A stretch of 64,000 bases of DNA from NCBI GenBank assembly GCA_036971615.1, contig JAYKKR010000006.1:868001-932000 (forward strand). The letters run 5' to 3'. The notes under the pieces were generated by a model that saw nothing but the letters and a program-made list of their open reading frames with translations, was not told the DNA's origin and searched no databases. The translations under genes were made by a program, and so were the position numbers. Source of the DNA: Amyloporia xantha. Lineage: Eukaryota; Basidiomycota; Agaricomycetes; Polyporales; Adustoporiaceae. Numbering within the stretch: position 1 is the first letter of the stretch; every line of letters starts with the position of its first letter. Below, in pieces: positions 25,484-37,300 of this stretch.

Positions 25484-25668
25484 CAAGCTGGTAAGGTAGG
25501 CTGTCAGCCAGGATTCAGTTCAGGCAGGCATCATGAGAAATAGCGATGATTGCCCACCGAGATATTGTTGCGAATGAGGATGATCTAACCACGCTCGAGG
25601 TCACGCTCAGATCACCGATCACACTGCCAGTACGAATTTCGAGTTACTTAGAGTGAGAGTGAGAGAAA

Positions 25669-26425
25669 CCCCATTCGTGAACCGAGAATGAATGCCCTAA
25701 GACAGGCTTGCTGGTTAAGGCGCCGCTCGATGATATGTCGGCACACTAGTACCTACCAGCTTGGCAATCGTGTGATACTAGCATCCACAACTAGACGTCT
25801 CAAGGCAATCTTCGGCCCTTCAACATATCTCATCGTGGATCATGTCCTGGAGAAATATGTAGACGGTGATGCAGTGGCAACAGTGTTTGCGGATCCTTCC
25901 TGACTTGCTGGGTAGCAAACATGTACAGGACCGTCGGGATGACATCCACGTGCACGAGCCTGCAAGCACCCGCGAGGGCGCGACGGATCTCGCAATCACC
26001 GCGGGCTAGATGAGATGTTCGACGGGCGGACATCTCTCAGACATTTTCCGATAGGGAAGTCATTTTCTGACTACAGACTTTTGGTGTTTTCGGAATTTGA
26101 ACATCCTGAAGAACGGCCTCTGATTGGCCAGTCAACCTATGTTCGGACCCAGAATCAATAGATTGTCCTTCTTTGGATAATGTTATCAGCGACGGAAAAT
26201 GTTAGGAAGGAGTTCAGTTTTCGAACAACAGATCCCGACCGCGGTGAATGAGTAGGATTCTTCACTCTCCTTTCTTCTATTATACCCAAAGGATGGGCAG
26301 TGGTGTCCCCCATTCGTGGACTACACAACAACAAAATTGAATGCCTTATATTTACATCTCGCAATAAAGATCATATTGTTCTCTTATTACAACTTTGAGT
26401 AAAAACATAATCATGAAACCTATAG
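25669..26425. other. Intergenic, no recognisable gene
   Basis: Between the end of the inverted duplication and the tRNA gene I see only short frames without family motifs. The five-A run at 26401-26405 (T run on the minus strand) just downstream of the tRNA fits a Pol III terminator. Confidence 0.5.
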
Positions 26426-26518
26426 TGACGGAAACGGGATTCGAACCCGCGCCCTTTCGGACTAGATATTGGTTCAAATTCCTGATTCTAGCGCCTTGGA
26501 CCGCTCGGCCATTCCGCC
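26426..26518 (-). tRNA. tRNA-Leu(CAG) with 13-nt intron
   Basis: Read on the minus strand, this folds as a class II tRNA. The acceptor stem GGCGGAA pairs with TTCCGTC (one G-U), with discriminator A as expected for leucine. Box A lies in the D arm (TGGCCGAGCGG) and box B is GGTTCGAATCC in the T arm. The anticodon stem CTAGA/TCTAG encloses a 20-nt loop; removing a 13-nt intron at 26468-26480 leaves a seven-base loop with anticodon CAG. A short variable arm (TCCGAAAGG) follows. A T run lies about 20 bases downstream. The gene sits between the rearranged left region and the conserved MAK5 gene. Confidence 0.9.
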
Positions 26519-26704
26519 ATTCATTCAATGAAATTCTAAAACCGAATATATTCTTTTTTTGTTTTTCACCATCAATCTAGTATTTCGTACCGATACTGCT
26601 TGCGCAAGGTATTGCAAGTGTAGTAGCCCGGGTCTGTGTCGAATCTAACCATCAGGCACCGGGGCCGACACGGGATTTGCACAAAGAACGCTGCATCTTG
26701 ATCT

Positions 26705-29676
26705 ATGCAAGAGGGACCCATGTCCCAAACCTCTGCGAAGCGCACGTTGAAACCCTCCGCATTCGCCTCACGTAAAAAAGCAAAGACATCACACTTTACG
26801 GCGGACGAGCTCCCATGGAAAGCGGTGTCCAGGCCAAAGGAGACAGACTTGGTCAATCCTTTCGATGGAGTCCTCGAGCTAGAAGAAGTGGACAATGTGG
26901 AGGTCGTGTATGAGGAGACGGAGGGGGGAAAGGTTGTGAAGTTCAAGGTGCGTAGCCATTCCAGTCTTTGAGGACTTCGCTCATCCGACATATCTAGGTG
27001 AAGGATACTTTATTGGCGAGTGGATCCGGAAAGAAGCAAGTCCGAGACGACGAGCCTCAGGAAGACCGCGCAGGGTCGTCTACTCCCGCTCCCGCTCGGA
27101 ATGCAAGCACTCAGAAGACGTCGATACAACTTGACGACATTACATTCGACAGTATGTCTCCGTTTTAGCCGATGCTGCAGTGTGCTCTGACATTGTTCTG
27201 TGTAGCTCCGAATCTATTGCCGAACTGGAACCGGTTCGGGCTGCACCCACAGCTTGCTCGCGCGCTACATGCGCAGAAATTCTCTAGCCCTACGCCTATC
27301 CAAGCAGACACTCTCCCACTAGCCCTCCAAGGGAAGGATTTAGTCGGCGTGGCAGAAACCGTATGTCTATCTTCCTCTTCGGACGAGACTGCATAAAGAC
27401 TAAGATGCACATACAAGGGTTCAGGAAAAACGCTTGCATACGGCTTACCCATCCTCAACTTTCTCTTGACGCAAGTGACTGCTCATTCTGGCGTGAATAG
27501 AGGTCGGAGGCCCCTGCGCGCTCTCATACTTGCGCCTACACGCGAGCTGGCACTGCAGGTCTCGTCACACCTCAATGCATGCCTCAATACCATCAACTCT
27601 CCCTCAAAATCAGATAATTCTGAAAACGATCACCATGAAGATGCTGCGGGGGCAGAGGAAAAGAAGGACGCCGCGGGCCAAAAGGATGGGAAAGGTAGAA
27701 GCAATAAAAAAGGTGTAGCAAAAAGAGAAGTCTCGGAGAAAAGATCGGGAGAACCACCATTAGTGAGCGTGGCTGCGATCGTAGGCGGGATGTCTGCGCA
27801 AAAGCAGCGGCGCATCCTCTCCCGAGGGGTCGACGTACTCGTCGCGACGCCTGGGCGGCTATGGGACATAATTCAAGAAGACGACGAACTAGCGGGTCAG
27901 ATCGAGCGACTGCGCTTCCTCGTTCTCGACGAAGCGGACAGGATGATCGAAACCGGGCATTTTGCTGAGATGGAGAACATACTGAGACTCACGCTTCGGC
28001 AGACAAAGTGTGTAATTACGCCGCTATTTATTTTTTTAATTTACAATATACTCATTGCTGGGGTCAGAGAGGACGAGATCGAGCCTGAGCCAGAGTCCGG
28101 CTTGAATGGCGAGGCGGACGCAGAAGAAGATACGAAGGGAGGTGTGAAGGACGGCGAGATGCAGACATTCGTCTTCTCTGCGACCCTCAGTAAAGACATG
28201 CAACGCAACTTGAAGAAACGGGGCCGACCAAGAGCATGGAAGAAGGGTTCTAAAGCTGCATCGACACTTGGTATGTGGTTGTTGTGTCACAGGCAACAAG
28301 TGGGAGCGCAGTAACTAATTTAAAACCGCGCGTCCTGACCAGACGATTTGTTAATGCGACTGGATTTCCGGGATCCTTCTCCTGCGATAATTGACATCAG
28401 CCCAGAAGGTGGCGCCGTAGCTACTCTGCAGGAAAGCAGGATCGAATGCTTGACGGGTGATAAGGTGCGCATAAAGCGAGCAATGTTTTATTGAGTTGGA
28501 CATACCTAATTCAACCATATTTTACTGAATTGGCAGGATGCCTATTTGTATTATTTTCTTCTACGCTACCCCGGACGTACACTTGTGTTCCTCTCCTCAA
28601 TCGACGGCATCCGCAGGCTACTACCCCTCATGGATCTCCTGCAAATACCCGCATTTCCGCTACACTCACAGCTCGAGCAGCGACAGCGGCTGAAAAATCT
28701 CGATAGGTTTGTCCTCTACTCCTTCCTTTTCCAATTCGCATGCAGATTGACATGCCAATCGGCACCGTCGGTCAGATTCAAAACAGCACCTCGCGGTGTC
28801 CTTCTCGCTACGGACGTCGCAGCGCGCGGGCTGGATGTTCCCGCTGTGGATCATGTTGTGCATTACCAGGTACCACGCACTGCGGACGCGTACGTACACC
28901 GAAATGGGCGGACGGCGCGGGCAATGCGGCGCGGATTCAGTCTGCTGATGTGTGCACCGGACGAGCGGGGCGTCGTCAGGGCGCTGATGAAGAGCCTGGG
29001 AAGACGTGAGTGGGTTGTGCTCCTGCGGGCTAACGCGGTCTGACTCGATGTATGGCAGAGGAAGAGGAGACCCCGGAGATGCCGGTGGAGCTGTACATGC
29101 TGGACAAGCTGAAAGCACGTGTGCAGCTCGCGCGGCAGATCGACAATGCGCAGCACAAAGTCCGGAAGGAGAAGCACGAGAGGAACTGGCTCAAGGAGAC
29201 TGCGGAGGCGATGGAGATTGAGCTTGACTCTGATTTTGACAGGTTCGTGCACTTGATTCTGCTTTGCACCGCGTACTTTTTGTTGATGTTTTTCTTGCCA
29301 GCGGCTCGGAAGCGGAAGGCGAGACGGTAGTGTCGAAGCAGAAGCGCAAGGCTGCAGAAGCCAAGGTGGCGGGGATGAAGGCCGAGCTGAAGCGGTTTCT
29401 CGCGCAGCCCCTCGTCGCGCAGGGTGTCTCGACACGCTACATTACATCTGGGAATATAGCGGTTGCGGACGAGATGCTCGCAGGGGAATGTACGTCCGTT
29501 GCAAGTTGTGTCTATTTCTGTCGCGAAGTCTGATGTACGTTGTCATCGCAGACCACGAGACGATGGTCGGGCTGAAGAAGGTGGAGGCCGGCAGTGATTT
29601 ACTCCGTGCAAAGAAACCGAAGCCAAAGGCGAAGGTGAAGGAAGAGTTTGAGGAGTGGGGTGGGATTGAAGCGTAG
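26705..29676 (+). CDS. MAK5: ATP-dependent RNA helicase MAK5 (DDX24 family)
   Basis: Eleven exons (coding from ATG 26705, or more likely 26720) join in frame to about 782 residues, close to the family length. MAK5 is a nucleolar DEAD-box helicase needed for large ribosomal subunit assembly. Motifs in order are the Q-motif region with [11 protein letters not shown] and TPIQAD, Walker A AETGSGKT rebuilt across the 27360/27418 junction, [17 protein letters not shown] (VLDEADRM), SAT in [29 protein letters not shown] and [10 protein letters not shown] charged insertion of roughly 70 residues between motifs Ia and Ib (Lys/Asp/Glu-rich, about 27600-27750) is typical of MAK5 and separates it from other DEAD helicases. 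The Lys-rich C-terminal tail ends [11 protein letters not shown]. All introns are GT-AG. Confidence 0.95.
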
Positions 29677-30272
29677 GTATCGCACCGTACTTACCCTCAG
29701 TGAGCATCATACGCGATGATATTCTGAAGAATTTTACAACTAAATTTGGCTGTGAACCACCAAAGCGAGGCTCGGCTGTGTCGTCGACCGGTGGTGTGAT
29801 TTGACCCCTTTAGAGGGTGTGGTAAGTTCTCCCTACTTCGAATTCTGAATCTTTCATCTTCATTCCTCTACCGCTCGATTCTATAAGGACGACGTCGCGT
29901 CATTTCCGGAGGTCTGCTTTATCTTCGGAACCCATCATGATGGTGATGTGACTGTCAGCTGAAAGGTCTTCTGCTCGTCGCACTGCTTCCCTTGGAAGCA
30001 CCGTGGATGGAGAGCAGAATGTCAACTGCACCTGATAACAATTGCTAGCGACGTATAATCATTTGAGATAGCAGCATGTGCTCGCGATAGCAGAGGGGGG
30101 AGGGAGGCACACGGCAGTGGCCAGTGGCCACTGGCAGACCGACTCGAAATAGACCGACGTGGCGCCTATATCCTAAAATAGATGTATCCGCGTCTGCATT
30201 TGTACGCAGCGTCTCTTGGTTTGATGCTCTCCCCCTCTCTTTGCTCTCTTCCCGTGAACTTGCACTACGACC
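29677..30272. other. Intergenic with short palindrome
   Basis: No gene is seen. The perfect 14-bp palindrome CCAGTGGCCACTGG lies at about 30120-30133, upstream of the hypothetical gene on the right. It could be a regulatory site but there is no further support. Confidence 0.4.
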
Positions 30273-30997
30273 ATGCCGTTCTTTAACAGCAGCCCCCCCT
30301 CGTCCCCTTTGCAAGCTCGCTTTTCCTCTGCCTCACCCACGCCTTCCTCATCCTCCTCGATATCACGCATGCCGCTCAGAATGGCCGACGTCGCAAATCT
30401 TTTCATTAAGATGCGCAGGCACCAGACACGCGCGAAGCAGCGGCGCATCGAGTCCTCTTCAGGCGAATGGCCGCGGACGCACCCGGGGCTGGAGGGTGAC
30501 GGCGCCGTGTCTGCACGCAAGGTACCCCTAGTGCAAGAGGACACATTCGTGTGTAGGGACGGCGTCGATGTAGCGAAATTGCTGAGACTAGTGCGTGCGA
30601 CGCTGTACGAGGAGGCACAGGTGATCGGCGCAAACGTCCTGGTCGATGAGCGGTGAGTGTCCGCCTCTTCCTCCTGTCTCGCCGCCGTGGGCTCACCTCC
30701 CCGGCGCGTGGACTCAATACATGCATGGGCGCCTTTCCTGATCTGCTTTCCATTTCTAGGTGGTCTTGCACGATCAGCATGTACCGGCACGATAGCAGGG
30801 TGTTCTCAGTACATGTAAGTAACACTATCCTAGGTCTTTGGGGTTTATGCTCAACGCGCGGGAATATTTGCGTCGAATAGATCCGCTACGAAGCCTCCGC
30901 TGCCCGCTCAGACATACGTGATCCGCAAAAGCCCGTCGCACTCGAGCGCGCGCGGAATGTCCCCGGACTCATGACGATTATCGATAGGCGAGACTAG
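30273..30997 (+). CDS. Hypothetical protein, 183 aa
   Basis: Three exons (30273-30652, 30760-30814, 30881-30997) with clean GT-AG borders give 183 residues. The N-terminus is Ser/Pro-rich and looks disordered. The middle (MADVANLFIKMRRHQTR, then VDVAKLLRLVRATLYEEAQ) is helical. The end carries SCTISMYRHDSRVFSVHIRY and a final ERARNVPGLMTIIDRRD. I do not recognise a named domain. The consistent exon phases and codon pattern, and the place in a conserved block next to MAK5, support a real gene, perhaps Agaricomycete-specific. It is transcribed in the same direction as MAK5, 0.6 kb downstream. Confidence 0.65.
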
Positions 30998-31499
30998 CGT
31001 CGGCGTGTTGTGTCGCGCCCTAACCTTCTCTCTTGCCCCTCCGTTCCTTCCATCTCCATCTCCATTTCCCCTTCCCCTACTTCGAGACACCTACGCTCCT
31101 TCACCCCCTAAACGGACAATAACGGACACGATACCTCCTCCTCATCTTATCATACCCGGACATTCGCATTCCTGCCGTAAAACACCATACCTACAACCGA
31201 TAATAGTTGCATTGTACCATTAGACTTCCACCGCCTTCCAAAACCCGAACCCCGCGACGGGGATGGCTATCGTTGTACTTTCCTGTGTACCAGAATCCGG
31301 ATAGCTCGAGCTTCTCTTTTGACTTACGGTGTACCATACAAGTTGGGCTAGTGGCGTCTCACGCATATACAAGTATTATTGGATGTGCATACAGTATACT
31401 GGGAGCGAGTGAGCACGACTCATCTTAAGGCGACACACCGGGGCTGTCGGGGCCTTGGCACGCTTTGCGTGTGTTCCAACAGTAAATATTCTTTTAACT

Positions 31500-32993
31500 T
31501 TATTGAACAGGAGCTATGAGTTCGTTACCGGATCGCAGCAGCCCCGGTAAGGCTGCCTCTGCCCCATCATCTTGTTCATGACCGTCTGCCGTCGCACTGC
31601 CGGTGAAATCTTCAAGAGTGAAGAGTGCTGTGTGCAGTGAGCTCGACAGGGACATTTGCACGTTCCCCGCAGAGACTGCTCTCATGTCGAGCAGAAGCCT
31701 CGACATCACAATTGAGATTGATCTGTCCATCATGATGAGTAACTTGATTGGATTGCGGAATTTGTCCAGTGAAAGTCACTGACACTGTGATCAATGCAGA
31801 AGTGGAGTCAACACACTGGGAAAAGCACAATAAATCAGATATTCTCTGCAGACAAGATAATGCAGACTCACAAGGTTGTATCTAGCACAGGCCATTCCTA
31901 TTGTGATGAGGATGATGAGAAACCTATCAGAATAGTTTCACAATCAATCAAATATGCATGCATGCCCCAATCAGGTACCTACAAGCAATATAAGGCCTCT
32001 GAAGAGCCTATCAGTTAATGAGCAGGTGTGGAAAGTAAAATAACCACATACTATCTCTAACCAAAACAGTGTATAAGGTTCGATGATAATTATTAGTAAC
32101 CCTAGTGGCCCAACCTTCCAGTTTGAACCATGTAACTAGCACAGTGACAATAGCAAGTGCCACAGAAGACATTTGGGCAGCAAGTATCCCTAAATATATG
32201 CCTCAGTTGCCAAACAATTCTCACTTTATTTTCACCACATACAGCTTTGAAACATACAATATAATTAATAGCAGAGTGACAACTTGAAGAGAACAAATAT
32301 AGCTTACTCTGCATATGCTTTAGAGATTAAAAATTGTAATCTTGTTGTACATCCAGCACGTGGGACCTTGTCCAAAACAGGCCTGATTAGTTGAGTGGAA
32401 GTATACTGGTGGATAAAATGAAGAGAAATAGCATGAGACATAATAGATGTTACATTAAAGCAATTAGCTTACAGCAGATATGGCAGGGTTTATTAGGCCC
32501 AAAATTAGTACACATATGGAGATTGATTGATTTTTTCCAGAGATGATGTGAATCCTCAGTGCAGAGGAGACTACACCATGCATTATGTTCAACAAACATG
32601 TGATGGGCATAAGTTGAACTTCCACCCACCTGCTATGCTTGACATAATTACCACATCAAGTGCTATTCCCATAAGTGTGATAATATCACAGCTAAGGTAA
32701 CACCATGAATATCAATTGTTTTTGTCACACATTCTTATTCTGACCTCTGTGAAGAGATAAGAAATGATTTAACGATTATTGAGCTTTCGAAAGTAATCTC
32801 ACCAAGTGTGACTGCCAAACCGGCCACGGAAATAAATCCAACATGATGGTAACGGTCTTGACAAGTGCAGAATAGCGAAATGCATAAAAGAGCAATGAGG
32901 TACTCGTTTGCTTGGCCTTCCAGAAATAATTGAATTCATCCGCAAAAGTCAAGCAGTAGTCATAAAAGCAAAGGACTTCATATCGCCATGGTC
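31500..32993 (-). CDS. DUF6533 membrane protein with CpG-void centre
   Basis: All family blocks can be found in order on the minus strand: FYDYCLTFADEFNYFWKAKQ with LLFYAFRYSALVKTV (about 32830-32985), VVSSALRIHIISGKNQS with LILGLINPAIS (about 32480-32590), SSVALAIVTVLVTWFKLEGW (about 32105-32185) and the C-terminal SRLLLDMRAVSAGNVQMS (about 31650-31710), ending with TAA at 31500-31502. The N-terminal exon and start codon were not resolved; a start upstream of 32993 is needed. The two central blocks lie inside a 1.0-kb stretch almost devoid of CpG and rich in A/T, whereas the first and last exons have normal CpG. The hallmark ALRVYAI has drifted to ALRIHII. Function is unknown; whether the gene is expressed is doubtful. 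Confidence 0.65.
31757..32772. other. CpG-depleted, A/T-rich block
   Basis: I count only two CpG dinucleotides between the CpG at 31756 and the one at 32773 (at 32081 and 32359), in about 1016 bp. Flanking sequence has several CpG per 60-base line, for example five at 33001-33060. The block is also visibly richer in A and T than its surroundings. It starts and ends sharply, inside the DUF6533 gene. Confidence 0.85.
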
Positions 32994-34889
32994 AGTTCAT
33001 TTTGATTTCAGTGTAAACGGAAAGCCTGATGGCGGAACACGGACCAGTTGTCGCGAAATAGATGCAGGTCTGCACAACGCTACGTGGTAGAGCGGTAAGT
33101 ATACGGCTGATAGATTTCGAGTGAACAAATCAGGATACATACTACTCTTCGGTGAGGGTTGCGTACTCACTCCGGGACACGTCTGACATAGAGGATCAAT
33201 GTAGCGGAACAAAGGGGAAGGGCCGAGATTGCTGGGTCCGCGTGTCGGTGAAGCTCTTATATGAGATGCACACGAACGAGCTCTCGTCGACTGAAAGGGC
33301 GCCGGTGCGATCAAGATTAAACCCGACTTGGCGGCCTGGCCGGTGATAGCGAATTTAAGAAGCGGCGGCGCTACAGAAGGAAATGCCGAAGCTGACATAT
33401 GATTGCAAACACGGTTTGTCAGTAGTCGTTGAGTCGAAAGATAAGAATTCAATCGTACCCCTGAGATGACCATTCCGCCAGGAGACATGAAACATCCCCG
33501 CTCATCCGCCGACCCATGAAGCGACCAGGAAACAACCGATTGACGCAAGACGCCCTCAAGAGCACGTGGAATCGATGCCGGTATGTGGCGGGATACTTGG
33601 GTCAATGAAACCTGTAGTCGACAAATTGGGACATTGTCAAATCGCCTCAACACGACTTATTGCGATGCAACGACTGCGTGCACGCACTGCCACGCAGGCA
33701 TCTAGACGACTCGGATATTCATGGAATCTCAAAATGATTGATGGCGATCATCAGCACAATCACGTTGGCTACTCTTAAAAAAGACAGTGAGCCCTCCTAG
33801 GCCCTCCTGTAGGATGCGCACGATTCACAACACGTGTCACGAGCAGAGAGTGCATAGCTAGTATTTTTCGAGCTATAGGTGGCCCCTGGTTCGGATCTAT
33901 GGAAGTCCAGCCTGAGAACGAATTGTTCATCGTCATACGGTTACGCCTAACGCGGGGTTTACTACCAAAGTTGTAAGGCGGTCCCGTCCATGCTCCCGCG
34001 CAGCAACTGGGATGATTCTCAGGATCTGGCGACGAATGGGGACACCTAGCGCCTCTCACTGGTGTCCGAAACCAATGAAATGCTTACATATTGTGTACTT
34101 CAGACAACAGCAGCCCGATGCGATTCGTAACACAGATAGTGCTGTGTGTCAGATATCGAATGGATTACAAAGAGCCCACAGTCTCTATAAACGAGAGATG
34201 AAAATATCAAGTTAAGACTTCTCTGAGATCATCCCATGTTTCGCTATGAAGTTCTAAAGTTTCGGGATGATAAAATGATGATAGTTGAATCATAATTCGA
34301 CTCGGATCCTGAAGGACACTCGGTCATCGTCCGGACAAGGTCGAATTTATATAATGAAACTGAAACTGGGGCATCTTCCTGAGCCTCGGCGCGCACATCG
34401 GGGACCGCCACCAATGTTGGCTGTTAGGGCTACGAAACTTACGAACCTGCTTGATTTCAATTAGTTACAAGTCAACGACTTCGGTTCATCAACGAAACAT
34501 TCTGGAAGCTGTGACTTGCCAAGGACGTTTCATTGATGTTTTCTTGATGTCACAACACATCGCCGGTCAATACTAGTTAGTATCTCAGAACGTAGAGAAA
34601 TTAGATCATGCTTCACATAGGCTTGCATGTTTTAGTATAATGCTCGAGAAGGCTGTAAAGTATCCGTTATAAGTCAATGTATTCGCTGGAGAATCGACCT
34701 CGATTTTAACGATTTACGACTTCCATGAGCGATCGAGCATTGTCCTCGACGCATGAGAAACATCTTCTGAGTCCTTACCAGTCTCGTGATTACTGAGGTA
34801 TATAATCTACTTATACATGAAGTCAGACAGGGCCAGGATCGTGAAGAGGTAATGCACTCGATCCAAACGAACAGAGGATTCATTCACTT
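32994..34889. other. Intergenic, no recognisable gene
   Basis: A 218-codon minus-strand frame at 32997-33653 is the longest here but shows no motif, no plausible partner exons and a composition of mixed low-specificity residues. The rest holds only short frames. The left end should contain the unresolved 5' exon of the DUF6533 gene. Confidence 0.4.
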
Positions 34890-36905
34890 TCAAAGCGAGG
34901 ACGCCGAGCCAGCTATCCGGTCAAGTATCTCCAAAGCTTCTTCCCGAGAAAGTGTGCGCAATGCGGCGGCGGCATCGGTACACGCAACCACAGCGCTTTC
35001 GGATCCACCCATCGTAGCATGTACGACAAGTCGCGCGATGACCTCGCCCTAGGTGCCAGGGAAGTAGCCGTCGATTTAGAGAGAACAAATCACGCAACGG
35101 AGCGAAAGGGCAGCTTACCATCTCTACGACACACGCGACTACAATTAACCTGGGTCATGCACTGTTGAGCTATGAGAATAGCACACTTGATGAACCACTG
35201 ACCATATAATAATCCATGTGATGCGCTCCATCGCATTGTTGTTTAAGTGGTCGTGAATCGCGCCAAGCTGGACTGCGATTGAATACCAAGACGCGCGGCA
35301 CTTGCCAGAGGCAAAATAATGATACTCACCAAATCTTCCGCCACCGCCAGCTTCTCATTGAGCACCTGCACCCGCGGCCCGATCTCCATGTACTCCCGCA
35401 CCGCATCATACAGCGCCTTCAGGCTGGCCTCGCTCCAAAAGAGCTCCGGCACGTCCAGCACGTTGCTCACCAAGTTCACATCCCGCCGCAGCGTGAACAG
35501 CCGCCCCGTCAGCCGCAGCGCGTCCTTCCGCGACAGCGCGAGCGCGCCCGTGGACGCAAGCTGCTGCGGGATCGAGGTCGTATCCTTCGACGACAGGATC
35601 CGGTGCGCGTGCGTCTCGTAGTGCGCGAGCAGCGTCGACTGCGCCAGTGCGTGTGCGACGGAGAGCTTCAGCAGGTGCGAGTGCGTCTTGAATGCTGTTG
35701 TGGGACGTTAGGACGGAGAGACCTTAAATGAGATGCGTGTACGTACTGAAGAAGTCGTTATATATGCGAGGATACGCGATGTCAGGGTCGTGCTGAAATA
35801 TTGGTCAGCGCAATCGGAGCGAATCTGGCCACAGCAACTATGCATACCGCGTAGTGACATTCCTCGATCTCCCGGTCATCATCTAGGAATTTCCGCCGCA
35901 TCGCACCTGCACCAGCTACGTCTTCTAGGATACCGCGCTCCTGTTGTTCTGTGAGCCCGAAGAAGACGACAACGCCATACTCAAAGAATATAGCTTCGGC
36001 ATAGTCTGCTGCATGAGACCCGTCCGGGATCCCGCCCTCAGTCGTCCCTGAGGACCTCCTTTTCTTCCGCCTCTCCCGTGTGTGCTCTGGCCGCTCACCC
36101 TTCCCCTGCGGGTCATCTCGTCTAGACGAACTTCCGAGATGTTCAGACATTGTGTCGCCGCCCGCCACCACAGGGGAAGACGACAGAATATACCCCACAG
36201 GCGGCGGTATGGCGCCCGAGTCCGACGCGGCAGAGTCGAAGTACATCCCTTGGTATCCGTCGTCCTCTGCCTCAGAAAGGCCGAACATGGGATCTTCTGC
36301 TCTTGGCGACAACGCTGGCGCCGATGACCGTATATTCGAATGGGGTCCATACCCTGGCAGAAGTGGGAGATGATACACCTATGGAGCCCGTGTCAAGAAC
36401 GGCTCAATCCGAGAGAGAACAGCGCGAGACTCACCACATACATGGCCTCGTCGAAGACACGCGGCTTTACATTGTGCTCGCGCTTCAGGAAGCTCGCAAG
36501 GAGCTTCATCTTCAGACCGTCGGCGACGCAGTACGCCGTGATGCGTCTGTAGCCCGCCTTCCCGCGCTGCTCCTTGCTCATGCGCTCGCCCGCACTCTTC
36601 TGTTCACGCACGCCGCGGTCCGTTTCATAGCCATGCAACGCCTCTTCGTCATCGACATCCGGAGGAAGGGGCTTTGTTTGTGGGGCGGAGGGTAGAAGGA
36701 CAAGCTTCTGGGTTGTCTTCGACGAGCGCTGTACTTTCGGACCACCTGAGACAGGATTGATTGTCCCTGTGAGAGTCAAACCAGAGACTGAAGGACGTCG
36801 AATGAGTGCTCGAGGTGCATTAGCAGAAATAGAATGCGCTGCCCGCGGACGGCGACTCGAAGAGGGGGGAGCGGGTGGAAGTCGACCGCTCGCTGGGCGC
36901 GACAT
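34890..36905 (-). CDS. RMD1: RMD1 / DUF155 family protein
   Basis: Seven exons (36905-36435, 36378-35848, 35792-35747, 35694-35330, 35267-35203, 35149-35119, 35048-34890) join in frame to 555 residues. Yeast Rmd1 is needed for meiotic nuclear division; related DUF155 proteins include the mitochondrial RMND1, which supports organelle translation. The DUF155 core begins at RITAYCVADGLKMKLLASFL and continues through EAIFFEYGVVVFFGLTEQQE, EECHYAHDPDIAYPRIYNDF, TAFKTHSHLLKLSVAHALAQ and LNLVSNVLDVPELFW-type helices to NNNAMERITWIIIWLIVVAC, a C-terminal membrane helix followed by a short tail. The Pro/Ser-rich N-terminal 110 residues and a 100-residue Ser/Arg-rich insertion (about 36030-36330) are probably disordered. 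All introns are GT-AG. Confidence 0.92.
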
Positions 36906-37291
36906 CTCTTAGACCACTCTAATTATGCCTTCAGATGTGGTTGGGTTGTTCACCAGCTAAGATACCTATGGTAGACTTTAAGAACAACAGGGATTGAAGA
37001 AAGTGGTTCAAGTGGCCTCCGAGTCTGGACTCTGGAGTCTTAACCCAACCCTACATTAGGGTTTATAACTTGAAGCCTCAGGGCTCAACTTTGAAATATC
37101 CACATTCCATATCTCTGCCAATTTGGGGGGTTAAAATAATCAATATCTTCGGTAGGCACCATCCTATCATCATAGCAAACGTTATACGAGGAACAAGGAT
37201 TGCACAGTGGCAGCAGCCGCCATGGCCCATGGGGCCCCGCGCGTGCACATGATTATTGCGCCCATCAGTCACGTGATGTGACGCGACGTGC

Positions 37292-37300
37292 CCACGAGTT
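37292..37300. repeat. Target-site duplication, left copy
   Basis: The nonamer CCACGAGTT directly abuts the left end of the fold-back element and recurs in direct orientation at 39073-39081 at its right end. Confidence 0.8.

Larger units (their letters stand above)
23434..25668 (-). repeat. Right arm of 2.2-kb inverted duplication
   Basis: This is the reverse-complement counterpart of 2128-4322, containing the same gene pair in mirrored orientation. Flanking noncoding DNA matches too, for example the 5' region of the F-box gene near 25580-25640 and the downstream stretch near 23440-23530. The arms are about 19 kb apart. Confidence 0.9.

Noticed and set aside
26395..26580. Short plus-strand frame over the tRNA
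   Set aside because: It is the complement of the tRNA-Leu gene and begins with TTG; the tRNA fold explains the sequence.
32997..33653. 218-codon minus-strand frame
   Set aside because: It has no family motif or plausible exon partners, overlaps the expected 5' end of the DUF6533 gene and lacks codon-pattern support; open by chance is likely.
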